Source: Bacteroidaceae bacterium (GTDB taxonomy: Bacteria > Bacteroidota > Bacteroidia > Bacteroidales > Bacteroidaceae). From it: 60,976 bases of DNA. The notes under the pieces were generated by a model that worked only from the letters and a program-made list of their open reading frames with translations, was not told the origin of the DNA and did no database searches. The DNA is taken from assembly GCA_017540585.1 (NCBI GenBank), contig JAFYAT010000068.1, forward strand, positions 1 through 60,976, in the 5' to 3' direction. The position numbers and the translations under genes are program-made. Positions 36,405 to 43,514 of this stretch are shown one piece after another; within the stretch, counting starts at the first letter, position 1; each line of letters starts with the position of its first letter.

Positions 36405-36740
36405 TCAGTTCTTCAAGAGCCTGTCTATGTTCTCCACATAATCCAGAGAGTCATCAAGGAAGAACTTGAGTTCTGGTATGATGCGGAGCTGGTGACGCTC
36501 AAGGTTTCCGAGAGCGAACCTTATCTGTGACGCATGCGCGTTGATGTTCTCCATTATCTCCTCAGCCTTGTCGCTTGGGAATATGCTGAGATATGCCTTT
36601 GCAACGCTAAGGTCTGGACTTACACGCACTACGCTGACACTTATGAGTATGCCATGTGTCTGGCGTGTCTGTTCCTGAAATATTGTGCTAAGATCCTTTT
36701 GAATCAATCGCGCAATCTTATTTTGTCTTGTTGTTTCCAA
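36405..36740 (-). CDS. rbfA: Ribosome-binding factor A
   Basis: RbfA helps mature the 30S subunit and binds near the 5' helix of 16S rRNA. The 111-aa protein shows RQNKIARLIQKDLSTIFQ at the N-terminus and the KH-like pattern VVRVSPDLSVAKAYLSIFP with the C-terminal RIIPELKFFLDDSLDY. It starts 13 nt after the methyltransferase stop and sits in the aroQ-methyltransferase-rbfA-permease run. Confidence 0.94.
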   Translation of the reverse strand: METTRQNKIARLIQKDLSTIFQEQTRQTHGILISVSVVRVSPDLSVAKAYLSIFPSDKAEEIMENINAHASQIRFALGNLERHQLRIIPELKFFLDDSLDYVENIDRLLKN

Positions 36741-36752
36741 TTCAGTTTCGTT

Positions 36753-37427
36753 TTACAGTTTCTTTATTATCGTCAGTCCGTCACGAAGTGGCAGAATGAC
36801 TTTTTCCACTCTCTTATCCTGAGCCACAAGGTCATTGAATGCTTGAACACCTCTTGTCTGGAGGTCACATTCCTTTGGATTCTTGTCGAGCACATGTCCA
36901 TCCCATAGAGTGTTGTCTGCGAGGATATATCCTCCTGGATTGAGATGTTCAAGTACCAGCTCGTAATAATCTGAGTATATTCGCTTGTCACCATCGATGA
37001 ATGCCATATCAAACGTCAAGCCAAGTTCTGGAATAATTTCCATTGCATTACCGATGTGCATCGTAATCTTGTCTGCGTATGGCGAGTTCTTGAACCACGG
37101 AAGTGTGAAGTCCTCCTGCTCGTCATTTATCTCTATCGTGTGGAGATGTCCGTCCTCCGGGAGTCCTTCGGCAAGACATAATCCAGAATAGCCGCTGTAT
37201 GTTCCTATCTCGAGTATGAGCTTCGGCTTAATCATTCCGACGAACATCTTGAGGAGACGTCCCTGGATGTGTCCGCTTGCCATTCTCGGATAAAGGAGAT
37301 GAAGATGAGTTGCTCTGTAGAGCTGATGAAGATATTCACTCTCAGGATCGATATGTTCCTTGATGTATTCCTCTATCTGCGACATCTCGTCAGAGAACTC
37401 TGATATAAGCGTTGTCTTTTCACTCAT
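36753..37427 (-). CDS. O-methyltransferase (class I, CCoAMT-like)
   Basis: This 224-aa SAM-dependent O-methyltransferase contains LILEIGTYSGYSGLCLAEGL (SAM-binding glycine motif), TIEIND, FDMAFIDGDKRIYSDYYELV (metal/catalytic aspartate) and ILADNTLWDG, all typical of caffeoyl-CoA/catechol-type enzymes. The ATG at 37427 gives MSEKTTLISEF, a usual start; longer frames upstream lie over the aroQ gene. The substrate is not known. It is 5 nt after aroQ. Confidence 0.9.
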   Translation of the reverse strand: MSEKTTLISEFSDEMSQIEEYIKEHIDPESEYLHQLYRATHLHLLYPRMASGHIQGRLLKMFVGMIKPKLILEIGTYSGYSGLCLAEGLPEDGHLHTIEINDEQEDFTLPWFKNSPYADKITMHIGNAMEIIPELGLTFDMAFIDGDKRIYSDYYELVLEHLNPGGYILADNTLWDGHVLDKNPKECDLQTRGVQAFNDLVAQDKRVEKVILPLRDGLTIIKKL

Positions 37428-37432
37428 ACACA

Positions 37433-37858
37433 CTATCTTTTTGCTTCCTTGAGTGCCTCTACCGCAAGTCTGTAACTGTCGAGACCAAATCCGCAGATAA
37501 CACCCACACACGCACATGATATCATCGACTTGTGTCTGAATTCCTCACGCTTGTGGACGTTTGAGATATGAACCTCTATGACTGGAGTATTGACACCACG
37601 TATTGCATCCTGCAGAGCCACCGAAGTGTGAGTGTATGCGCCTGCGTTGAGGACAATACCATCGTAGGAGAATCCGACCTCGTGAATCTTGTTTATCATC
37701 TCTCCCTCGATATTCGACTGGTAGTACTCAAATTCAATATCTGGATACCTTTTAGTCAGTTCGTCATAGTAGTCAAGAAATCCTTGAGAACCATATATCC
37801 CTGGCTCGCGTTTTCCAAGAAGATTCAAATTTGGACCATTAAGTATCAATATCTTCAT
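37433..37858 (-). CDS. aroQ: Type II 3-dehydroquinate dehydratase
   Basis: AroQ performs the third step of the shikimate pathway. The 141-aa protein has NGPNLNLLGKREPGIYG at its N-terminus (catalytic Tyr22 region), NAGAYTHTSVALQDAI and EVHISNVHKREEFRHKS (catalytic His). The ATG at 37858 is chosen because the NGPN motif begins eight residues later, as in the family. A minus-strand TATCTTTG (37897-37890) lies 32 nt upstream and likely drives this gene and the three that follow. Confidence 0.96.
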   Translation of the reverse strand: MKILILNGPNLNLLGKREPGIYGSQGFLDYYDELTKRYPDIEFEYYQSNIEGEMINKIHEVGFSYDGIVLNAGAYTHTSVALQDAIRGVNTPVIEVHISNVHKREEFRHKSMISCACVGVICGFGLDSYRLAVEALKEAKR

Positions 37859-37889
37859 ATTTCCTTTGTTATGAAACACATTTTGCAGA

Positions 37890-37897
37890 CAAAGATA
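37890..37897 (-). promoter_or_regulatory. -7 box of the aroQ operon
   Basis: TATCTTTG on the minus strand, 32 nt before the aroQ ATG. The -33 element is not clear. Confidence 0.5.
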
Positions 37898-37952
37898 CAA
37901 TCTTTTTTTCTAAATGTGCCGCATAAAAATGCAAAAACGAGACAATTTCGCA

Positions 37953-38903
37953 TTATTTAACGAATTTCTTATACAAAAAGCGCACTATCTTACCCACTAT
38001 CGTGTACCTTATACCCCAATCTTTTATTGCTTCTGAAAAAAGTGCCTCTGTCTCCTCATTCTTTTCGGGAGCAGAATTTTTACTAAGCAATATTGGAGTG
38101 CATGATGGTTCGCGGTCAAATTCGTACCATTGGAGGATGTCGAACGAGCGGAAATGCGTTCCATTTTTCAGTCCTATGTTCCTCACAAGTGTACGTCCTG
38201 GAGTAAGGCATAGTCCTCCTGCCTTGTATATTGCCATCTCCCAACAGATATCCCACGGAATTGGTGACTTGTCAAGACTTTTAAGGCATGGGAACACTCC
38301 TCCATACTGCATGGCATCTTTGTCAGCCTCGCTCATCCCCTCAAGAGCCTGTTGTCTGCTCTCGTAATGCACAAAGTATTTCTGCCATCTGTCACGCCAT
38401 GTACCCCAACCCCATCCCGACATGTGAGGAGTGAAGTAATACTCCCTATCCGTAAGGCTAAGATTGGTAAAACCAGACACATGCATTACCTTCTCCACAT
38501 CCTTGTACATATCGAATGCCTCGTTCATGTACTTCAGATAATAGGGTGAGGTACAAATGTCATCTTCGAGCACTATGACCCTGTCATAATGCTCGAAGAC
38601 CTGCCGAATACCTGTTGTTATGTTTGCTTCGAGATAGATGTTTTTCTCACGCTCCACAATGGTGAAACTATTGAATGAACGTGCTTTGTCCACCTCTTGC
38701 TTTTTATTGTGAAGATAAGCCCTTACTCTGTTTACGGCGTCCCACGACTTGGTGTCGGGAGTGCCGTCAGCCAATGATTTGCCTCCGTCCGAAAACACGA
38801 ACACATCCGTCTCTCTTGCCAATGTGTTTGCCAAGAGACACTCCAGCGTCTTCTGTGTATTATCCAGACGGTTATAGACAAATATTGCTACAGGACTTGT
38901 CAT
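37953..38903 (-). CDS. Glycosyltransferase, GT-A fold
   Basis: This 316-aa enzyme begins SPVAIFVYNRLDNTQKTLECLL, has FVFSDGGK and the metal-binding acidic motif VIVLEDDICTSP, and then HMSGWGWGTWRDRWQKY, a pattern seen in glycosyltransferases of surface-polysaccharide loci. Donor and acceptor are not known. The gene overlaps the helicase stop as ATGA, so it is translated from the helicase mRNA. Confidence 0.8.
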   Translation of the reverse strand: MTSPVAIFVYNRLDNTQKTLECLLANTLARETDVFVFSDGGKSLADGTPDTKSWDAVNRVRAYLHNKKQEVDKARSFNSFTIVEREKNIYLEANITTGIRQVFEHYDRVIVLEDDICTSPYYLKYMNEAFDMYKDVEKVMHVSGFTNLSLTDREYYFTPHMSGWGWGTWRDRWQKYFVHYESRQQALEGMSEADKDAMQYGGVFPCLKSLDKSPIPWDICWEMAIYKAGGLCLTPGRTLVRNIGLKNGTHFRSFDILQWYEFDREPSCTPILLSKNSAPEKNEETEALFSEAIKDWGIRYTIVGKIVRFLYKKFVK

Positions 38904-40864
38904 TTCTTCTTACTCTTCTTTGCTACTTCGCCATAGAATGGCTGACTCTCTACCTGACCCTCAAAGAACTTTGCCCATTCAGCCACTCCCTTAGGACCAC
39001 GCTTGGATGTGTAACCACGTTCCTCACGACTTGGCTTGCCTGAGTTAGGCTTTGAGTGCTCTGAGCGGACTGACTTGAAACGGTCAGCACCACGCTTGCC
39101 GCGGTTGTCACCCTTGTCCTTCCTTGAGCCACGCTCGTCACGTGAGCCACGTCCGCCCTTGAAGTCCTGTGACTTTGCACTTCTGCTGCCTCGACCGCCT
39201 CTTGAGCCCTTGCCTGAATCCTTGCCGTCAGTAAGCTCCACGTTCACCTTGCGTCCGTCATACTCTTGACCTGCAAGAAGTGATATTGCTGTCTTTGCCT
39301 GTGCCTCAGGAACCTCAAAGAATGAGAAGTTGGTCATGAGGTCAATACGTCCGAGGTCGAGCTTAGTACCGTTAGTCACACGATTGACAAATCCCATGAA
39401 GGCACGAGGATTGATACCGTCCTTCTTACCGAGGTTGATGAACAGACGTGCATAGCCAGCCTCAGCCGCTCTTGCACCTCTTTCACCCCTTGAGCGTTTG
39501 CCGCCTCTCTCGCCGTTGTCTTCACGTCCACGACCAGTAGGCACCTCAATCTCAGGAGCATTCTTATAGTATTCGAGGAACTTGTTGAACTCCATTGACA
39601 CCATACGCTTGATGACATCTTCCTTCTCCATAAGGTCGAACTTACGGAATATCTCTGGAAGGAACGGAGCAATCTCTTCCTCGTTTATCTCTACCTTCTC
39701 GATATCGTCTATTACCTTGTACAACTGCTTTGCACAAATCTCCTGACCCGTAGGGAGCACTCCTGGCACGAACTTCTTCTGTATCTGATTCTCTATGGCA
39801 CGTACCTTAGCCTTCTCTCTCACGTGAATGATACATATACTTGTACCTGCCTTACCTGCACGACCTGTACGACCACTTCGATGGGTGTAGCTTTCTATGT
39901 CGTCAGGAAGACCATAGTTGATAACGTGGGTAAGGTTGTCAACATCGAGACCACGGGCTGCCACATCAGTAGCCACAAGGAGCTGCACCCTGTGCTGGCG
40001 GAACTTCTGCATAGTGAGGTCACGCTGAGCCTGTGAAAGTTCACCATGAAGAGCCTCAGCATTATATCCGTCCTGTATGAGCTTGTCAGCAATCTCCTGA
40101 GTCTCCATACGTGTACGGCAGAAGATGATGGCATAAATCTCAGGATAGTAGTCAGCCACACGCTTGAGGGCGTTGTACTTATCCTTGGCGTGAACGAGAT
40201 AGTAGATGTGGTTCACCTTCTCAGCACCCTCATTACGGCTGCCCACTACCACCTCCTTAGCATCGTGGAGGTAGTTCTTGCTAATGCGCTCAATCTCCTT
40301 GCTGAATGTAGCAGAGAAGAGGAGTGTGTTACGGTCAGTAGGCACACTCTCGAAGATGGCATTGATGCTGTCCGTGAAGCCCATGTTGAGCATCTCGTCA
40401 GCCTCATCAAGCACCACATTCTTCACCCCGTTGAGCTTGGCAACACCACGCTCAATAAGGTCAACGAGACGACCAGGAGTAGCAACAATAACCTGCACTC
40501 CGCGCTTCAGCTGACGTATCTGAGGTTCTATGCTTGCACCACCATATACGGCAAGCACATGAAGCCCGTCGATGTATTTTGAATATTCCTTCAGATCATC
40601 TGCAATCTGAAGACAAAGTTCACGAGTTGGTGAAAGTATAACGGCCTGTACATCCTGAACCTTGGTATCAATCTTCTGCAATACCGGCAGGCCGTAAGCT
40701 GCTGTCTTACCAGTACCTGTCTGGGCAAGCGCAACGACATCATTGTTGTTTCCAAGGAGATAAGGAATCACTTCCTCTTGTACGGGCGTCGGATTCTCGT
40801 AGCCCATCTCCGTAATTGCTTTGAGTATTTCGCCTGAAACACCCAATTCTTCAAATGTTTTCAA
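38900..40864 (-). CDS. deaD: DEAD-box RNA helicase with DbpA-type RNA-binding domain and RG-rich tail
   Basis: This 654-aa helicase carries the complete motif set: Q motif FEELGVSGEILKAI, AQTGTGKT, PTRELCLQ, TPGR, DEAD, SAT, ARGLD and HRSGRTGRAG. A DbpA-like RNA-recognition domain follows (FINLGKKDGINPRAFMGFVN, about 480-555), then a basic tail rich in RGSR/GGRGSRD repeats to the end. This layout matches CsdA/DeaD-type helicases for ribosome assembly and mRNA decay, often cold-inducible. A minus-strand TACCTTTG (40942-40935) is about 70 nt upstream. It lies 3 kb from the Ro/Y RNA locus but is probably a separate unit. Confidence 0.92.
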   Translation of the reverse strand: MKTFEELGVSGEILKAITEMGYENPTPVQEEVIPYLLGNNNDVVALAQTGTGKTAAYGLPVLQKIDTKVQDVQAVILSPTRELCLQIADDLKEYSKYIDGLHVLAVYGGASIEPQIRQLKRGVQVIVATPGRLVDLIERGVAKLNGVKNVVLDEADEMLNMGFTDSINAIFESVPTDRNTLLFSATFSKEIERISKNYLHDAKEVVVGSRNEGAEKVNHIYYLVHAKDKYNALKRVADYYPEIYAIIFCRTRMETQEIADKLIQDGYNAEALHGELSQAQRDLTMQKFRQHRVQLLVATDVAARGLDVDNLTHVINYGLPDDIESYTHRSGRTGRAGKAGTSICIIHVREKAKVRAIENQIQKKFVPGVLPTGQEICAKQLYKVIDDIEKVEINEEEIAPFLPEIFRKFDLMEKEDVIKRMVSMEFNKFLEYYKNAPEIEVPTGRGREDNGERGGKRSRGERGARAAEAGYARLFINLGKKDGINPRAFMGFVNRVTNGTKLDLGRIDLMTNFSFFEVPEAQAKTAISLLAGQEYDGRKVNVELTDGKDSGKGSRGGRGSRSAKSQDFKGGRGSRDERGSRKDKGDNRGKRGADRFKSVRSEHSKPNSGKPSREERGYTSKRGPKGVAEWAKFFEGQVESQPFYGEVAKKSKKK

Positions 40865-40934
40865 ATTCTTTTCTTATCTTAAATTTCCAAAAGGCATCAC
40901 CCCCTTTGGGTTCTGCCATAAAAATAAATCGCCG

Positions 40935-40942
40935 CAAAGGTA
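40935..40942 (-). promoter_or_regulatory. -7 box of the helicase gene
   Basis: TACCTTTG on the minus strand, with a leader of about 65 nt before the start at 40864. Confidence 0.5.
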
Positions 40943-41417
40943 CGATATTTTTTTGACAATACTATTCTTTTCCTCATAAACGTACAACACATGTCATTTC
41001 ATTATGACACAATTACACATAATGTGCTTAAAATGAAATGTGAACATTCCAACTTGCTTCCTTATGGAAGTAGAAGGGAGTTAAAAGGAGTAAAAGGAAG
41101 TAAAAAGACGCTCAGAGAAATTTTAGGGAAAATTTAGGGAAATTTTCTTATTTGTAGCTGTCTGCTATTCAAATATATATATGCTATTTTGTATAAAAAG
41201 GGGAAAAAACGTTTAAAAACTCTATATACGCGCGGGTAATAAAGACTTTTTAAATATTTTTTCCCTTTTTCTTTAATATGACACAGAAAACATTGAAGCA
41301 CAATATAATGCACACAGAAAAATTACCCTAAATTTTCCCTGAAATTTCCCTGAATTGCAAAGAATCGAATGGAAACGAACGGAATCTAACAGAATCGAAT
41401 TTTACATCTTAAAATCC

Positions 41418-41449
41418 TTTGGCACAACCACTATTTTTCCGTATCTTTG
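41418..41449 (+). promoter_or_regulatory. Orphan promoter pointing at the 3' end of the WYL gene
   Basis: TTTG (41418-41421), a 20-nt gap, and TATCTTTG (41442-41449) form one of the best promoter matches in the window. No recognisable gene follows before the convergent WYL gene. Confidence 0.6.
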
Positions 41450-41626
41450 CAATGTCAGAGGTAAAGCCCCCTCCCCCGAAGGGGGCGTCCATCCGGAGAG
41501 AGTCCGAGTCTTTCACGAAGGAGACACGAAGGGTTCACGAAGGATTGCCGAAGACTTTTACACATGAATTGTGCGCATACCACACGAGAACTAAAAAAAC
41601 TTAGTCCTCCGCAAGAATTCAAGAAC

Positions 41627-41647
41627 TTAGTTCTCCGCGAGAACTAA
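41627..41647 (+). terminator. Hairpin, possible terminator of the orphan transcript
   Basis: TTAGTTCTC, loop CGC, perfect 9-nt complement, followed by an A/C-rich repeat and no T run, so termination is uncertain. Confidence 0.35.
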
Positions 41648-41717
41648 AAAACTTAAAAACTTAAGAACTCACAAACACATCAAATGTTTTCTATGAAGTA
41701 CATACATAAAAATGAAG

Positions 41718-42767
41718 TCATTCATTTGCACCATCATCATCTACTCCGTATTCTGACAGTGGAATGGAGTATTGCTCAACGGCTTTTGTCATCTTGCGCT
41801 TCATCTCGCGCACTACGGAATTTGGTGAGAGTATGCGGACACCAGAACCAAAACCAAGCATGGTGGAAAAGAATTCCCAGTTAGGCTCTACAAAGACAGA
41901 GAATATCATGCTTCCGTCATCACCTGCCTCCCTGACCGTCTGCTGTGACGAGTGTATAGGTTTGGTTTCTATATATCTTGCCTGCTCGCTGCTTGCCAAG
42001 AAGATTATCTTCACAGGATTGTTCCAACGGGTTACTCCTATGATGTTCTCGAAATATTTGTCTGGATTGAAATCTGGATTGTCCTTGTATGGTATGTCCT
42101 TCACCTCCTTTATGGATTCGATTCTGTCAAGAGCAAGATTGTATATTGTTCCTTTCTTGTTGGAACAGAACAGAAACCAACGGTTGCGGTACTCTTTAAG
42201 CAGATGGGGAAAGACTGTATAGTCGTGCGATTTCTGTGACGTGAACGACTTGTATCTGATGTCTATTGTCTGTCGTCGCGCTATATGGTTGTATAATGGA
42301 TTAAGGAAACGCAATCCTTTGAGATTGCCGTTGTGCTCAAAATCCACAATCTTTTTCTTTCCTCTCGCTACAGCCAGATTGTCCTGCAAACGGCTTACCA
42401 CATCCGACATCTCGTTGAAATGGTCAAAATCCTCAAACTGGCGTAGCAGGTTGACAGCCTCAGTCATCGTCTCTATGTCATTATGTGATAGAGGCAGGTT
42501 CATAATGGAATAGTCACGGTCTGAATACCTGTAATATTTGTGGTCGTAAACCTCAATGGGCGCATTATAGCCGAGCTTGTCACTTCGCATCATCTGGAGG
42601 TCGCCTTGTATGGTGCGCAATGACACTCCACGCCTTATTCCCTCAAAGTCATAGAGTGCATCGGAGCATGCGTCAACCAGATCCTCTACCGTCCAACGTC
42701 GGTATGGATTGCGCAGACAGTTGTCAATTGTCTTATATCTTATGAGTGCATTTTTATTTACTGGCAT
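41718..42767 (-). CDS. WYL-domain transcriptional regulator, divergent from the Ro/Y RNA locus
   Basis: This 349-aa regulator has an N-terminal winged-helix region (RYKTIDNCLRNPYRRWTVEDLVDAC, about residues 10-34, then GVSLRTIQGDLQMM), a linker, and a WYL domain at about 170-250 (IDIRYKSF...RNRWFLFCSN, where the signature reads WFL). A C-terminal WCX-like extension (about 255-335) follows. WYL proteins bind nucleic-acid ligands or nucleotides and control DNA-damage, phage-defence and RNA-repair genes. Its position, divergent from the Y RNA array and rsr, makes it the likely local regulator. A minus-strand TACTTTTG (42812-42805) lies 38 nt upstream. Confidence 0.88.
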   Translation of the reverse strand: MPVNKNALIRYKTIDNCLRNPYRRWTVEDLVDACSDALYDFEGIRRGVSLRTIQGDLQMMRSDKLGYNAPIEVYDHKYYRYSDRDYSIMNLPLSHNDIETMTEAVNLLRQFEDFDHFNEMSDVVSRLQDNLAVARGKKKIVDFEHNGNLKGLRFLNPLYNHIARRQTIDIRYKSFTSQKSHDYTVFPHLLKEYRNRWFLFCSNKKGTIYNLALDRIESIKEVKDIPYKDNPDFNPDKYFENIIGVTRWNNPVKIIFLASSEQARYIETKPIHSSQQTVREAGDDGSMIFSVFVEPNWEFFSTMLGFGSGVRILSPNSVVREMKRKMTKAVEQYSIPLSEYGVDDDGANE

Positions 42768-42804
42768 AGCCTGTTATTTTTGCTTTTGTTTGTTATTCCG
42801 AGTG

Positions 42805-42812
42805 CAAAAGTA
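42805..42812 (-). promoter_or_regulatory. -7 box of the WYL gene
   Basis: TACTTTTG on the minus strand, about 38 nt before the ATG; the -33 element is unclear. Confidence 0.5.
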
Positions 42813-42876
42813 TGAAATTCAACGCAACCAATCTGCGTAGAATAAGTTTTTTTCAGAAAAATGAAAGATTTTTTTC

Positions 42877-42914
42877 ATTACGCAAATAAGCTGCGGAGTA
42901 CTGTCGTAATTTTG
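42877..42914 (+). promoter_or_regulatory. Putative operator and -7 box of the Y RNA array
   Basis: ATTACG (42877-42882) and CGTAAT (42905-42910) form an inverted repeat with a 22-nt centre. The right half overlaps TAATTTTG (42907-42914), a -7 match lying about 50 nt upstream of the first Y RNA unit. The overlap would suit repression by the divergent WYL protein. Confidence 0.45.
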
Positions 42915-42963
42915 CACCCAGAAACTACAAAGTCGTTCTTTGAAAAAATGAATATGTCATAGT

Positions 42964-43079
42964 AATGGTTGCCGTAGTAAAAGATTACTTCGGTTATAAC
43001 GAGCAGGTAGATTATTTCTATGTCAGCTCGTGCCACTTATTGTGGTGTCAACACATCCTTTACGACTTGTTGCACCATT
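42964..43079 (+). ncRNA. Y-RNA-like unit 1
   Basis: A 116-nt unit closed by AATGGT-T-GC (42964-42972) pairing with GCACCATT (43072-43079). The shared element TGCCGTA...TACTTC follows, forming a GUAGU-AAAAG-AUUAC hairpin. Further arms are CGAGC...GCTCG (with inner TAGA-TTATT-TCTA), CCAC-TTATT-GTGG, and CAACA pairing with TGTTG before the 3' helix. The 3' strand carries CTTGTTGC. It resembles a Y RNA with a Ro-binding stem and a distal effector part, but no clear T- or D-arm is present. Unit 4 has the same terminal helix. Confidence 0.65.
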
Positions 43080-43085
43080 ATTTTA

Positions 43086-43227
43086 AATATGCAAGTGCCG
43101 TAGAATAAGACTTACTTCGCTTGTGGTGCCTGATGTTGCAGGTTCGAGTCCTGCCATGGATTCATCCATGTAGTTCAATTGGTAGAGCGCAGAAAAAAGT
43201 GTCTTTTCGCTTGTCGCCTTGCTTATT
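43086..43227 (+). ncRNA. Y-RNA-like unit 2 with permuted tRNA module (YrlA-type)
   Basis: A 142-nt unit. AATATGCAAG (43086-43095) pairs with CTTGCTTATT (43218-43227) with one mismatch. TGCCGTA...TACTTC (43097-43118) is the shared element. The distal part is a circularly permuted tRNA: T arm GCAGG-TTCGAGT-CCTGC (43138-43154), acceptor-like stem CATGGA-TTCA-TCCATG (43155-43170), linker TA like tRNA bases 8-9, and D arm GTTC-AATTGGTA-GAGC (43173-43188). The anticodon arm position is replaced by the Y stem. This order is the one described for bacterial YrlA RNAs, which mimic tRNA. Confidence 0.8.
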
Positions 43228-43229
43228 AT

Positions 43230-43292
43230 TGCGGAGATGTCTGGTTGAGACTCACGTCATGTGAAACAGGTTCGAATCCTGTCTCCGCACCA
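43230..43292 (+). ncRNA. Short tRNA-like element between Y RNA units 2 and 3
   Basis: A 63-nt element in normal tRNA order: acceptor GCGGAGA (43231-43237) with TCTCCGC (43282-43288) plus A and CCA (43290-43292); D arm GTCT-GGTTG-AGAC (43239-43251); a reduced anticodon-like arm TCAC-GTCAT-GTGA (43252-43264) with a 5-nt loop; and T arm CAGG-TTCGAAT-CCTG (43267-43281). The reduced anticodon arm and absent variable loop mean it is not a decoding tRNA. It lies 2 nt after unit 2 and 2 nt before unit 3. Confidence 0.65.
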
Positions 43293-43294
43293 AT

Positions 43295-43389
43295 ATGCAG
43301 AATGCCGTAGGATACGGATACTTCGCTCTTAAAGGGGTGTTTTTTTTCGCGTTATCCCCAAGATCCATTTCCGCCTGTTGCTTCTGCAT
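43295..43389 (+). ncRNA. Y-RNA-like unit 3
   Basis: A 95-nt unit closed by a perfect 8-bp helix ATGCAGAA (43295-43302) with TTCTGCAT (43382-43389). TGCCGTA...TACTTC (43303-43325) forms the shared element, though CCGTA-GGA-TACGG is an alternative hairpin here. The distal arm GGGG...CCCC encloses an unusual T-rich loop (TGTTTTTTTTCGCGTTAT). The 3' strand has CCTGTTGC as in units 1 and 4. Confidence 0.65.
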
Positions 43390-43393
43390 TTCT

Positions 43394-43483
43394 AAATGGT
43401 TGCCGTAATGTAAGAGTTACTTCAGCTATTAGCAATGAGCACTCGTATTGTAAACGAAACTCTTCATGAATGTTGCACCATTT
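43394..43483 (+). ncRNA. Y-RNA-like unit 4
   Basis: A 90-nt unit closed by AAATGGT-T-GC (43394-43403) with GCACCATTT (43475-43483), nearly identical to the unit 1 terminal helix. TGCCGTA...TACTTC folds as GUAAU-GUAAGA-GUUAC. Short arms GCT-ATT-AGC and TCGT...ACGA follow. A TCTTTTTT tract just after it may attenuate transcription before rsr at 43515. Confidence 0.65.
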
Positions 43484-43514
43484 CTTTTTTATAAACAAAT
43501 TAAAAATTGACGAG

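Larger units (their letters stand above)
40943..41717. other. Intergenic region with long inverted repeat and an orphan promoter
   Basis: No convincing protein gene is seen. AGGGAAAATTTAGGG at 41125-41139 is the exact complement of 41326-41340, flanking about 190 bp of very AT-rich DNA. A plus-strand promoter-like pair lies at 41418-41449. Downstream are a GC-rich hairpin (41464-41484), three TTCACGAAGGA-like units (about 41515-41545), and the hairpin TTAGTTCTC-CGC-GAGAACTAA at 41627-41647. Confidence 0.5.

Noticed and set aside
41452..41604. 50-codon frame after the orphan promoter
   Set aside because: The ATG is only 2 nt beyond the -7 box, upstream of the expected start site, and the translation follows a GC-rich repeat; treated as non-coding.
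43230..43292. Canonical tRNA gene
   Set aside because: The anticodon-like arm has a 4-bp stem with a 5-nt loop, there is no variable loop, and the total is 63 nt with CCA. It cannot decode, so it is kept as tRNA-like.
43470..43514. Longer reading frame for rsr starting at 43470
   Set aside because: The first 15 codons lie in the closing helix of Y unit 4 and its T-rich tail. The ATG at 43515 gives a normal TROVE start.
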